From assembly GCA_021732545.1 (NCBI GenBank), contig JAKFUW010000276.1:1-5301 (forward strand): 5,301 nt of DNA, in the 5' to 3' direction. This DNA is from Alphaproteobacteria bacterium (lineage in GTDB: Bacteria; Pseudomonadota; Alphaproteobacteria; Rickettsiales; UBA3002). The notes below the pieces were generated by a model, which was not told the DNA's origin, ran no database searches, and worked only from the letters and a program-made list of their open reading frames with translations. This document shows, piece by piece, positions 1-5,301 of this stretch; the first letter of the stretch is position 1, and each line of letters starts with the position of its first letter. The translations under genes were made by a program, and so were the position numbers.

Positions 1-72
1 GTGACACTGGAGGATGGTGAAACGGTGCATACCGTTTTTCCGGATCGTAATTACAAACCAAAACAGCATTAG
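1..72 (+). CDS. C-terminal end of a small protein, possibly DUF4258-like (partial)
   Basis: This is the tail of a gene that begins before the window. Frame 1 is open from the first base to a TAG at 70-72 and gives 23 residues, including the segment LEDGETVHTVFPDRNYKP. A short strand with acidic and glycine residues, then a T-V-F/Y strand and a basic tail, is what I expect at the C-terminus of a DUF4258-type (RelE/BrnT-like fold) small protein. The stronger argument is context: the next gene is DUF2283, starts 8 bases after this stop, and genes of these two families often sit side by side as putative toxin-antitoxin pairs. The GTG at base 1 is only the window edge and should not be taken as a start. 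That it is the end of a coding frame is fairly likely; the family is an inference. Confidence 0.5.
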   Translation: MTLEDGETVHTVFPDRNYKPKQH

Positions 73-80
73 GACAGATT

Positions 81-296
81 ATGAAATTCAACTATGATGC
101 GCAAACCGACTCGCTTTATATCGACTTCTCATCCGAGGTGAGCGTTGATACGATTGAAATCTCCGAAGGCGTGTTGGCCGATTATGCTGCGGATGGCCGC
201 CTAGTCGGACTCGATATCGATCATGCCAGCAAACTCACGAATCTTAAGCAAATGATATGGGATGGCTTTTCACCGGAAGTCAGTACGCCTAGATAA
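81..296 (+). CDS. DUF2283 family small protein
   Basis: This complete gene encodes 71 residues and matches the DUF2283 pattern. The N-terminus has the Y-D-x-x-x-D-S-L-Y-I strand (residues 5-14). A V-D-T-I-E-I strand follows (22-27), then G-V-L-A-D-Y and the D-G-R-L-V-G-L-D-I hairpin (38-46), the family hallmark, with the conserved glycines at 39 and 43. DUF2283 proteins are usually 60-75 residues, so the length fits. ATG at 81 is chosen because an AGGA (71-74), overlapping the upstream stop, lies 6 bases before it. The 8-base gap to the preceding gene implies co-transcription. Biochemical function is unknown; members are commonly found next to DUF4258 or similar small toxin-like genes and are suspected antitoxin or partner proteins. 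That role is inferred from neighbourhood only. The last 15 or so residues (W-D-G-F-S-P onward) are less typical of the family. Confidence 0.85.
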   Translation: MKFNYDAQTDSLYIDFSSEVSVDTIEISEGVLADYAADGRLVGLDIDHASKLTNLKQMIWDGFSPEVSTPR

Positions 297-309
297 TGTC
301 GCATGGTTT

Positions 310-438
310 TTAAAAGATCATCTGGTTAGCACGTCCATCAGAAAACACCTTACAAGTCATACGTGCCACCTGCCCATAAAAACTGAACTGCATTTTTCTC
401 GGATTGTCCTCGACATCATACACACGGTAGGTAATCAA
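310..438 (-). other. Doubtful small open frame in the convergent gap
   Basis: The bottom strand stays open for 42 codons from a TTG at 436-438 to TAA at 310-312, beginning just after the stop of the leftward gene. The translation (Y-R-V-Y-D-V-E-D-N-P, then M-Q-F-S-F-Y-G-Q-V-A-R-M) has a protein-like composition. However, no ribosome binding site precedes the TTG, an in-frame TGA lies immediately upstream, and I recognise no family. It could be a tiny gene, a decayed remnant or chance. The rest of 297-442 shows nothing convincing: a 6-bp inverted repeat GCACGT/ACGTGC (329-334 and 361-366) has a 26-base loop and no following T run, so it is not a credible terminator. Confidence 0.15.
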
Positions 439-442
439 TCAC

Positions 443-1756
443 TTATTTAGCGGGTTGAGCCGTTTGTTCAGCCTTTTTTATGGCGCCTTCGAGTTGTGTT
501 TTAAGGCTAGAGCCATTGGGCGCTGCTTTTACTTCTTTCACATCTACTTTCTCGCCTTTGAGTGCGGCAACAAATTTGGCTCCGATGTCATCAATTTTTT
601 TCTTAGTCTCTGCATCAAAATTACCATCTTCAGGAATCGGGATTGCCAGCGCCTCACGTGCGAGTGGCCGTGAGATTCTACCTGGTAACGGGTTACCGTT
701 TTGAATATCTTTGGATATTTGAGAAGTGTCTACCCCTAACAGAGTAGCCGCATCTTTATCATTGTTGGCTATGCCATCATTCCAAATGATTGCTGCTTTT
801 AGAATCGCAATATGGCGCTGTTGGTCTGGGCTGAGGCGGGTAACATCTGCTGCAACTGCGGGAGCTTCTGGCGTGAGCGCTCCAGCAAAAAGAGCTGGTA
901 CTATAACTTTTTCAAAATGCTTCAGAACACCAGTGGAATAATTCACTTTACCATCCACGATAGCAGGGTTTTTTTTATCGCCTATTTCCGCTCGATAGGT
1001 TGTCAGTAATGTTTCTGCTTCTTCGATTGTTATCTTTTTATCCTGAACAGCACTAAAAACAGAAGCCTCATACAGTCCTGTCATGCTTTCAAATGGTTTT
1101 CGGTCAGCGGGGGGAATGAGATCGTCTTTAGTATTACCAAAAGCTTCGATTCTTTTCAGCAACGAAACCCCTTGTGCTTTTGTAGGGTTAGCCGCAAGCT
1201 CTGCATCTAGCTTTTTCTTAAAGGCTGCGCCTATCGGTTGATCGGGTGTGGTTCCATCGGCTTTAGTGGTGATGAGTGCTGCCTGCCCGTAGGCTTTGGC
1301 TTTGTCATTGAGCCTATTTACCAATGCCTCGCGTGTGGGCGCATCTGTATCCGCTGATATGCGGGCCAATTCATCAAAGCTACCAAGGCCTGCTTTAATT
1401 TTACCTTCCTGCTGGGCCGTTTCCTTGTCAATTTTTGCGGTTAATTCCTTTTTTAATTGAGGCGCCGTCACTAAAGGAATCAATGCTTTGGGATCGTCAG
1501 ACGTTTTGGCTTTAAGGAATTCAACGGATGGTTTTCCAGCACCCGCCGCTCCCGCTTCAAACGCTTTTAGGAACATCGCCGTTTGTTGGCGAGAAACGTC
1601 ACCCTTGCTCAATTCAGCTAAAATAGCGCCTTGCGCTAAATGTGAAGGTGTCTTCAGCCCGCGCTTTGCTGCCTCTGCAGGAAGTTTGTCGGCGGGAATC
1701 TGGGAGTTTGGCCCAAAGGATTTTGCTTGTTGACCCCACGAATGAGCAAGATTCAC
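443..1756 (-). CDS. Hypothetical Ala/Lys-rich protein, downstream part of an amber-split gene
   Basis: This open frame encodes 437 residues from a GTG at 1754-1756 to TAA at 443-445; I do not recognise a family. The product is rich in Ala, Lys, Glu and Leu, is predicted by eye to be mostly helical, contains no cysteine, and has neither a signal peptide nor a clear membrane segment. The most hydrophobic stretch is V-I-V-P-A-L-F-A-G-A-L near residues 283-294. The C-terminus is hydrophilic and net basic (G-A-I-K-K-A-E-Q-T-A-Q-P-A-K). No Shine-Dalgarno sequence precedes the GTG, and the frame continues upstream through seven sense codons (A-G-K-D-A-D-L) to the TAG that ends the preceding 158-codon frame. 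The GTG is therefore probably not a native start, and this segment most likely forms the C-terminal three quarters of one longer protein. Whether it is translated by itself is uncertain. Long top-strand frames within the region are antisense shadows. Confidence 0.6.
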   Translation of the reverse strand: MNLAHSWGQQAKSFGPNSQIPADKLPAEAAKRGLKTPSHLAQGAILAELSKGDVSRQQTAMFLKAFEAGAAGAGKPSVEFLKAKTSDDPKALIPLVTAPQLKKELTAKIDKETAQQEGKIKAGLGSFDELARISADTDAPTREALVNRLNDKAKAYGQAALITTKADGTTPDQPIGAAFKKKLDAELAANPTKAQGVSLLKRIEAFGNTKDDLIPPADRKPFESMTGLYEASVFSAVQDKKITIEEAETLLTTYRAEIGDKKNPAIVDGKVNYSTGVLKHFEKVIVPALFAGALTPEAPAVAADVTRLSPDQQRHIAILKAAIIWNDGIANNDKDAATLLGVDTSQISKDIQNGNPLPGRISRPLAREALAIPIPEDGNFDAETKKKIDDIGAKFVAALKGEKVDVKEVKAAPNGSSLKTQLEGAIKKAEQTAQPAK

Positions 1757-1777
1757 TAGGTCGGCATCTTTACCAGC

Positions 1778-2254
1778 CTATTGTGTTTGAGCCAGTTTGG
1801 CTCCACTGGCTTTCATCGCTTCGCCGGCCTGCAAAAGTTGCGTGCCGCGCTGTGCCCCCTTGTCGAACGATGCCATGGCTGAGCCTGCCTGATCGGGGAA
1901 TCGCTCGCTTAAAAACTCCTGAAGTCCATCGCGAGGTTTTCCTGTGGAAGTTTTGGGACCAAGAGGCGTGTCATATGTGGCGGTGAGGGTTTGATTTAAT
2001 TTGCCACCAGCGCCAGCCATCCAACCCAAACGCTCGGTGATCTGGTTCATGGTTTTGGGAGGAACGGGTGTTCCGGATACATAAGAATCAATTAAATATT
2101 GAACCAGTGGTTTGGGGTCGGTGCCCGATAATGAAGGCACGCCCTTGGGCGGTTTTCCAAATGCAATATCTTTGGTAATCAGGCTCTTTTGCCAGTCAGC
2201 AGCCTTGCCACTGTCTATAATCCTGCCTTCATGATCGAAAATAGGTTTTCCCAT
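1778..2254 (-). CDS. Hypothetical protein, N-terminal part of an amber-split gene
   Basis: This frame encodes 158 residues from ATG at 2252-2254 to TAG at 1778-1780. The start is well supported: AGGAG (2261-2265, bottom strand) lies 6 bases before it, with an extended -10 element about 40 bases upstream. The N-terminus M-G-K-P-I-F-D-H-E-G-R-I-I-D is soluble and not a signal peptide. A Gly/Pro/Lys-rich segment follows (F-G-K-P-P-K-G-V-P near 32-40), then a helical part (T-M-N-Q-I-T-E-R-L-G-W-M), then an Ala/Gln-rich helical end. There is no cysteine. I recognise no known domain. The end of the frame is not a natural-looking C-terminus: the same frame reopens directly after the amber codon and continues for 444 more sense codons of similar composition. 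If translation stops here, the product is a truncated fragment. It is transcribed divergently from the virB3-virB4 operon. Confidence 0.65.
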   Translation of the reverse strand: MGKPIFDHEGRIIDSGKAADWQKSLITKDIAFGKPPKGVPSLSGTDPKPLVQYLIDSYVSGTPVPPKTMNQITERLGWMAGAGGKLNQTLTATYDTPLGPKTSTGKPRDGLQEFLSERFPDQAGSAMASFDKGAQRGTQLLQAGEAMKASGAKLAQTQ

Positions 2255-2260
2255 ATTCCA

Positions 2261-2265
2261 CTCCT
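2261..2265 (-). promoter_or_regulatory. Ribosome binding site of the leftward gene
   Basis: The bottom strand reads AGGAG with a 6-base spacer to the ATG at 2252-2254. This is a near-optimal Shine-Dalgarno sequence and fixes the start of the 158-codon frame. It contrasts with the GTG at 1754-1756, which has no such signal. Confidence 0.75.
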
Positions 2266-2292
2266 AACCATCACTTTTTTTATTATGATTCT

Positions 2293-2301
2293 AGTATAAC
2301 A
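2293..2301 (-). promoter_or_regulatory. Extended -10 promoter element for the leftward gene
   Basis: The bottom strand reads TGTTATACT, that is TGn followed by TATACT (2298 to 2293), an extended -10 hexamer with one mismatch to TATAAT. The expected transcription start is near 2286, leaving a leader of about 30 bases that contains the AGGAG. No good -35 is visible at 16-18 bases upstream, which extended -10 promoters tolerate. This is a prediction from the sequence only. Confidence 0.45.
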
Positions 2302-2352
2302 CACAATAGGTTGAGGAATTATGAAGGAAATATGAAGATTTAGTAAGAGGAG

Positions 2353-2377
2353 TCGATTGGTAACGACGAAGAATCGA
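2353..2377. repeat. Short inverted repeat in the divergent intergenic region
   Basis: TCGATT (2353-2358) and AATCGA (2372-2377) form a perfect 6-bp inverted repeat with a 13-base spacer. It lies between the two divergent promoters and has no T run, so it is not a terminator. It could be a protein-binding site or chance. Confidence 0.2.
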
Positions 2378-2441
2378 AAATTAGCCACAGCCAGTTAATA
2401 AAATTTTAGTTAAATTCCTGTATATTACGTTCATGTGTGTC

Positions 2442-2459
2442 ATTGTCACGCAATTGTCA
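2442..2459 (+). repeat. Tandem ATTGTCA direct repeats upstream of virB3
   Basis: ATTGTCA occurs at 2442-2448 and again at 2453-2459, an 11-base period, so both copies face the same side of the helix. A related ATTGTTG follows at 2461-2467, giving a roughly 10-base rhythm. The array ends just before the predicted -10 element at 2471-2476, where an activator or repressor could contact RNA polymerase. TTGTCA also resembles a -35 hexamer, but neither copy is 16-18 bases from that -10 (spacers 22 and 11). The role is inferred. Confidence 0.35.
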
Positions 2460-2467
2460 TATTGTTG

Positions 2468-2476
2468 TGATATAGT
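2468..2476 (+). promoter_or_regulatory. Possible extended -10 promoter for virB3-virB4
   Basis: The sequence reads TGATATAGT, a TGn plus a TATAGT hexamer with one mismatch to TATAAT. It would start transcription near 2483 and give a leader of about 65 bases before virB3. No properly spaced -35 is present, so activation from the adjacent ATTGTCA repeats is conceivable. A second AT-rich candidate, TATATT at 2421-2426, also lacks a recognisable -35. Confidence 0.3.
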
Positions 2477-2537
2477 CATGTAAGGTGAGCACTAGACTCA
2501 TCAAAAAAAGATATTGTTCAATAATATCAACAGGTTT

Positions 2538-2542
2538 GGGAG
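2538..2542 (+). promoter_or_regulatory. Ribosome binding site of virB3
   Basis: GGGAG lies 6 bases before the ATG at 2549 and decides the virB3 start. An overlapping GTG-initiated frame from 2485 has no comparable signal and is a shadow of virB3 in another frame. Confidence 0.7.
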
Positions 2543-2548
2543 ATTATT

Positions 2549-2845
2549 ATGGCGTCAGGACGCCTTCAGGCAGACCCCCTCTATCAGGGTTTGGCTCGAC
2601 CGCCCATGATTATGGGGGTGAGTTACATGTATTTTATTCTCAATGGCCTTATCACGCTGATGACCTTTATCCACGCGCAGGATTTTACCGCTTATATCAT
2701 GGGCGCGTTTATTCATGGTTTTGGCTATCTGCTGTGCATGAAAGAGCCGCGCGCGGTCGAGCTATGGATGCTGAGAATGAGCAAGGGCTACCAAAGTTTT
2801 AACCGCGCCTTTCATCATCATACGAACTCTTACGACGTTTATTAG
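2549..2845 (+). CDS. virB3: VirB3 family type IV secretion inner-membrane protein
   Basis: VirB3 is a small bitopic or polytopic inner-membrane subunit of VirB/VirD4 type IV secretion systems, where it associates with the VirB4 ATPase at the base of the channel. This protein has 98 residues, typical for the family. The N-terminus holds the conserved D-P-L-Y-Q-G-L-A-R-P-P block (9-19). Two hydrophobic segments follow at about 20-41 and 46-64, then a conserved K-E-P-R (65-68) and an amphipathic tail ending H-H-H-T-N-S-Y-D-V-Y. That tail strongly recalls Rickettsiales VirB3. The ATG at 2549 is supported by GGGAG 6 bases upstream. virB4 starts two bases after the stop, so the two are co-transcribed and probably translationally coupled. 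No virB2-like pilin gene precedes it; the gene appears to be the first of its operon. The plasmid homologue TrbD is an alternative name, but the motifs and partner favour VirB3. Confidence 0.9.
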   Translation: MASGRLQADPLYQGLARPPMIMGVSYMYFILNGLITLMTFIHAQDFTAYIMGAFIHGFGYLLCMKEPRAVELWMLRMSKGYQSFNRAFHHHTNSYDVY

Positions 2846-2847
2846 CC

Positions 2848-5301
2848 ATGATATTTGAAACGCTCAACCGAATCAGAATTAAGCGGCGCGCGGTGTCGAA
2901 GGATAAATATTCTAAGCGCGAACTGAGCGTGGCCAAATTTGTTCCCTATAAATATATGTGGGACAAAGAAACCATTATCACCGCCAAAGATGAGATGATG
3001 CAGGTGATTAAAATCGAAGGTTTCTCGTTTGAAACTGCCGATGATATTGATGTGGATATGAAAAAGATGGTGCGTAATTCCTTTTTCAAAAGTTTAGCCG
3101 ATGGCACCTTTGCGATTTATTTTCATACCATTCGCCGTCGCCAAAGTGGCTATCCAGGAGGCGATATGCCTCAAGGTTTTGCGTCTTATGTGGATCAACT
3201 CTGGAAGAAAAAACACCATTCCAAAGATTCCTATGTGAATGAATTGTTCGTAACGGTGATGCGTAAAGAGGACACCAAAGGTGCGGCAAAATTTGAAAGC
3301 CTGTTTAAAAAAGTGGAGCAGCGCACTAACAAAAAATCACGCGATGAAGAATTTCGTGAAAGCCACAAAGAGCTCAAAGAGATGGTTTACCGCCTGATGG
3401 CGACCTTCAAAGATTATGGCGCGCGCGTGCTGACCACTGCCGAAACGCCGCACGGGCCCATTTCCGAGCCAATTGCATTTTTGGGGCGTTTGGTCAATTG
3501 CTGTGATTATCAGCCGATGACGATTCCGAATATGGAGATTTCAAAATATATCCCTGTAAACCGTATGTATTTTGGATCGCGCGCGTTTGAAGTGCGCGCA
3601 CCCAGCCATAAAAAATTCGGAGCCATTGTGAGCATCAAAGAATATGCGCCGCACACGGCAGCGGGCATGTTTGATTCTTTTTTGCAGTTGCCGTTTGAAT
3701 TTATCATGACGCAATCCTTTGCCTTTATGAATCGTCAAACCAACCTAGGCGCGATGCAGATTCAGCAGCGGCGCATGTTGCAGGCCGAAGATGTGGCCAT
3801 TTCGCAGGTGGCTGAAATTTCTGATGCGCTGGATATGGCGATGTCGGGGCACGTGGCATTTGGTTACCACCATTTTACGGTGATGGTGCTCGATGAAAAT
3901 CTGCCAGCGGTTGAAAATAGCGTGTCGATGGCGATTGCGGAGCTGGTGAATTTAGGCATCAACCCGGTTCGCGAAAAACTGATTATGGAGCAGTGTTTTT
4001 GGGCGCAGATGCCGGGCAACTTTGATTATATCGGCAGGCCTTCCAAGGTGAATACGCTGAACCTTGCGGGCTTTGCTTCGATGCATAATTACCCCATCGG
4101 CAAAATGGAAAATAATCATTGGGGCGATGCGGTGTCGGTATTTGATACTACATCGGGCACGCCGTATTATTTCAATTTTCACCTGCGTGATGTGGGGCAC
4201 ACCACGGTGATCGGCCCGACTGGCGCGGGTAAAACCGTGCTGATGAATTTTTTGTGTTGTCAGGCGCAAAAATATAATTGCCGCATGTTTATGTTCGATA
4301 AAGACCGTGGCGCAGATATTTTTGTGCGTGCGATGGCAGGAAAATACACCGTGATTGATCCGGGTGATAAATGTAAGTTTAATCCGTTATTGCTGCCCGA
4401 CACCATGGAGAACCGAAATTTTTTATCCGAATGGTTGCGTGTGTTGGTCACCACCCATGATGAGCCGTTTACGGCGGATGATATGGATAAAATATCGGAA
4501 GCCGTCAACGTTAATTACAAACTCGATCGCGTGGATAGAACCTTGCGTAACATTGCACCAGTATTCGGTTTAGAGGGGCCAGGAACGCTGGCGGGGCGCT
4601 TGCGTATGTGGCATTCGGATGGCCAATATGCGGGGCTGTTTGATAATGATGAAGACATCATTGATTTTACTAAGGGTAATATTTTCGGCTTTGAAATGGG
4701 CGAAGTGCTGGCGGATAAAACCAGCTTGATGCCGGTGCTTTTATATATTTTCCACCGGATTCATTTGTCGCTCGATGGCACGCCGACGATGATTATCTTG
4801 GATGAAGCATGGGCGCTGATTGATAATAAAATCTTTGTGCAAAAAATTAAAGACTGGCTCAAAACGCTGCGTAAATTAAATGGCATGGTGGTGTTTGCCA
4901 CCCAGTCAGTTGAAGATGCCACGCAATCGGATATTTCGGCGACGCTGATTCAGCAAACATCAACTCACATCTTTTTGCCCAACCCCAAGGCCACCGAAGA
5001 TTATAAAAAATGTTTCATGATTTCAGACCGCGAATTTAATCTGATTAAAAATACCGATATGGGATCGCGTTATTTCTTATGCAAACACGGCAAGGATGTA
5101 GTGGTCGCGCGGATTGATTTATCGGGCATGGAAGACGTGATTCATGTGTTGTCGGCGCGGGCAGAGACCGTTGCAATTCTGGATGAAATTCGCGCCGAGG
5201 TGGGTGAAAATACCGATGATTGGTTGCCGATTTTCCGTCAACGCGTGACGCGTAATAATGTGAGTGCCAGCGGCAATTATAAACAGCAAAAAGCACAAGC
5301 G
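2848..5301 (+). CDS. virB4: VirB4 type IV secretion ATPase (C-terminal end cut by window edge)
   Basis: VirB4 is the large, conserved ATPase that powers assembly and substrate transfer by type IV secretion systems at the cytoplasmic face of the inner membrane. The frame is open from ATG 2848 to the last base, 818 codons, with no stop; since VirB4 is usually about 790-820 residues, little is missing. The region from about 185 to 395 corresponds to the CagE/TrbE/VirB N-terminal family domain. The ATPase domain follows: Walker A G-P-T-G-A-G-K-T (456-463), the VirB4 motif F-D-K-D-R-G-A-D (D484), Walker B M-I-I-L-D-E-A-W (D652, E653), and the A-T-Q-S segment (Q686). All key residues are present, so it should be active. 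The end (L-D-E-I-R-A-E-V-G, D-W-L-P-I-F) matches Rickettsiales-type VirB4, followed by a low-complexity Gln/Lys/Ala tail. No strong Shine-Dalgarno precedes the ATG; the two-base gap after virB3 suggests coupling. Further virB genes, such as virB6, are expected beyond the window. Confidence 0.95.
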   Translation, partial: MIFETLNRIRIKRRAVSKDKYSKRELSVAKFVPYKYMWDKETIITAKDEMMQVIKIEGFSFETADDIDVDMKKMVRNSFFKSLADGTFAIYFHTIRRRQSGYPGGDMPQGFASYVDQLWKKKHHSKDSYVNELFVTVMRKEDTKGAAKFESLFKKVEQRTNKKSRDEEFRESHKELKEMVYRLMATFKDYGARVLTTAETPHGPISEPIAFLGRLVNCCDYQPMTIPNMEISKYIPVNRMYFGSRAFEVRAPSHKKFGAIVSIKEYAPHTAAGMFDSFLQLPFEFIMTQSFAFMNRQTNLGAMQIQQRRMLQAEDVAISQVAEISDALDMAMSGHVAFGYHHFTVMVLDENLPAVENSVSMAIAELVNLGINPVREKLIMEQCFWAQMPGNFDYIGRPSKVNTLNLAGFASMHNYPIGKMENNHWGDAVSVFDTTSGTPYYFNFHLRDVGHTTVIGPTGAGKTVLMNFLCCQAQKYNCRMFMFDKDRGADIFVRAMAGKYTVIDPGDKCKFNPLLLPDTMENRNFLSEWLRVLVTTHDEPFTADDMDKISEAVNVNYKLDRVDRTLRNIAPVFGLEGPGTLAGRLRMWHSDGQYAGLFDNDEDIIDFTKGNIFGFEMGEVLADKTSLMPVLLYIFHRIHLSLDGTPTMIILDEAWALIDNKIFVQKIKDWLKTLRKLNGMVVFATQSVEDATQSDISATLIQQTSTHIFLPNPKATEDYKKCFMISDREFNLIKNTDMGSRYFLCKHGKDVVVARIDLSGMEDVIHVLSARAETVAILDEIRAEVGENTDDWLPIFRQRVTRNNVSASGNYKQQKAQA

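Larger units (their letters stand above)
443..2254 (-). pseudogene. Single ancestral gene of about 603 codons interrupted by one in-frame TAG
   Basis: The two leftward frames are in the same phase. The upstream frame ends K-L-A-Q-T-Q then TAG (1778-1780). The next seven codons read A-G-K-D-A-D-L and run without a break into the V/M-N-L-A-H-S-W-G of the downstream frame. There is no frameshift and no inserted sequence, composition is alike on both sides, and cysteine is absent throughout. One substitution, for instance CAG to TAG, would explain the split, giving an original stretch like T-Q-Q-A-G-K-D. The alternatives are programmed or suppressor-tRNA readthrough giving a full-length protein, two proteins made by reinitiation at the GTG, or a sequencing or assembly error. 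The upstream promoter and ribosome binding site look intact, which suggests a recent event or a still functional gene. Family and function are unknown. Confidence 0.6.

Noticed and set aside
329..366. Inverted repeat GCACGT/ACGTGC as a terminator between the convergent genes
   Set aside because: The stem is only 6 bp with a 26-base loop and no T run on either side.
262..450. Top-strand 62-codon frame overlapping the end of the DUF2283 gene
   Set aside because: It starts inside the DUF2283 gene in another frame, has no ribosome binding site, and its Ser/His/Leu-rich translation looks non-coding.
455..1986. Several top-strand frames of 65-114 codons across the leftward gene
   Set aside because: They are antisense to a long, consistent bottom-strand frame, are rich in Cys, Trp and Arg, and lack ribosome binding sites.
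2395..2413. Pair of TTAA motifs resembling a CtrA site
   Set aside because: The spacing is 11 bases rather than the 7 of the TTAA-N7-TTAA consensus in an AT-rich stretch where TTAA is expected by chance.
2433..2483. 16-codon upstream frame (M-C-V-I-V-T-Q-L) as a leader peptide
   Set aside because: It has no ribosome binding site, and it lies upstream of or across the predicted virB3 promoter, so it would mostly not be transcribed.
2485..2802. GTG-initiated 105-codon frame overlapping virB3
   Set aside because: It is in a different frame from virB3, whose translation carries clear family motifs and a good GGGAG-spaced ATG.
3086..5296. Bottom-strand frames of 65-105 codons within virB4
   Set aside because: They are antisense to an uninterrupted VirB4 frame with intact Walker motifs and show no protein-like features or start signals.
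1..5301. tRNA or rRNA genes, CRISPR arrays, insertion sequences and long repeats
   Set aside because: Reading through the window I saw no spaced direct-repeat array, transposase-like frame, terminal inverted repeats or tRNA-like cloverleaf.

Overview
The window looks like a piece of an alphaproteobacterial genome, probably from the Rickettsiales or another intracellular or predatory lineage. The main evidence is the right half: a VirB3-like membrane protein followed two bases later by a VirB4 ATPase. VirB3 carries an L-A-R-P-P motif and an N-S-Y-D tail, and VirB4 carries F-D-K-D-R-G-A-D and ends in an R-A-E-V-G tail; all of these resemble Rickettsiales-type VirB/VirD4 type IV secretion systems (T4SS). 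Taxon and resemblance are judged from remembered family features, not from a search.

Layout. Bases 1-296 (+) hold the last codons of one small gene and a complete DUF2283 gene, closely spaced and probably one operon; this arrangement recalls DUF4258/DUF2283 toxin-antitoxin-like pairs. Bases 297-442 are a convergent intergenic gap with no convincing terminator and one doubtful small frame. Bases 443-2254 (-) hold what appears to be one gene of about 603 codons split by a single in-frame amber codon at 1778-1780. The encoded protein is Ala/Lys-rich, has no cysteine and no signal peptide, and belongs to no family I recognise. Bases 2255-2548 are a divergent promoter region with a well-formed extended -10 for the leftward gene, a weaker extended -10 for the rightward operon, and a pair of ATTGTCA repeats one helical turn apart. 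Bases 2549-5301 (+) hold virB3 and nearly all of virB4, which runs off the right edge.

How the parts fit. VirB3 and VirB4 are the inner-membrane and ATPase parts of one secretion machine, and virB3 opens the operon with no virB2 beside it, as in the split virB loci of Rickettsiales. The leftward gene shares the control region with the secretion operon; a link such as being a secreted substrate is only a hypothesis. The most notable observation is the amber interruption: the frame is open on both sides and the downstream half has no good translation start, so it is either a recent nonsense pseudogene, a readthrough product or a sequencing error.
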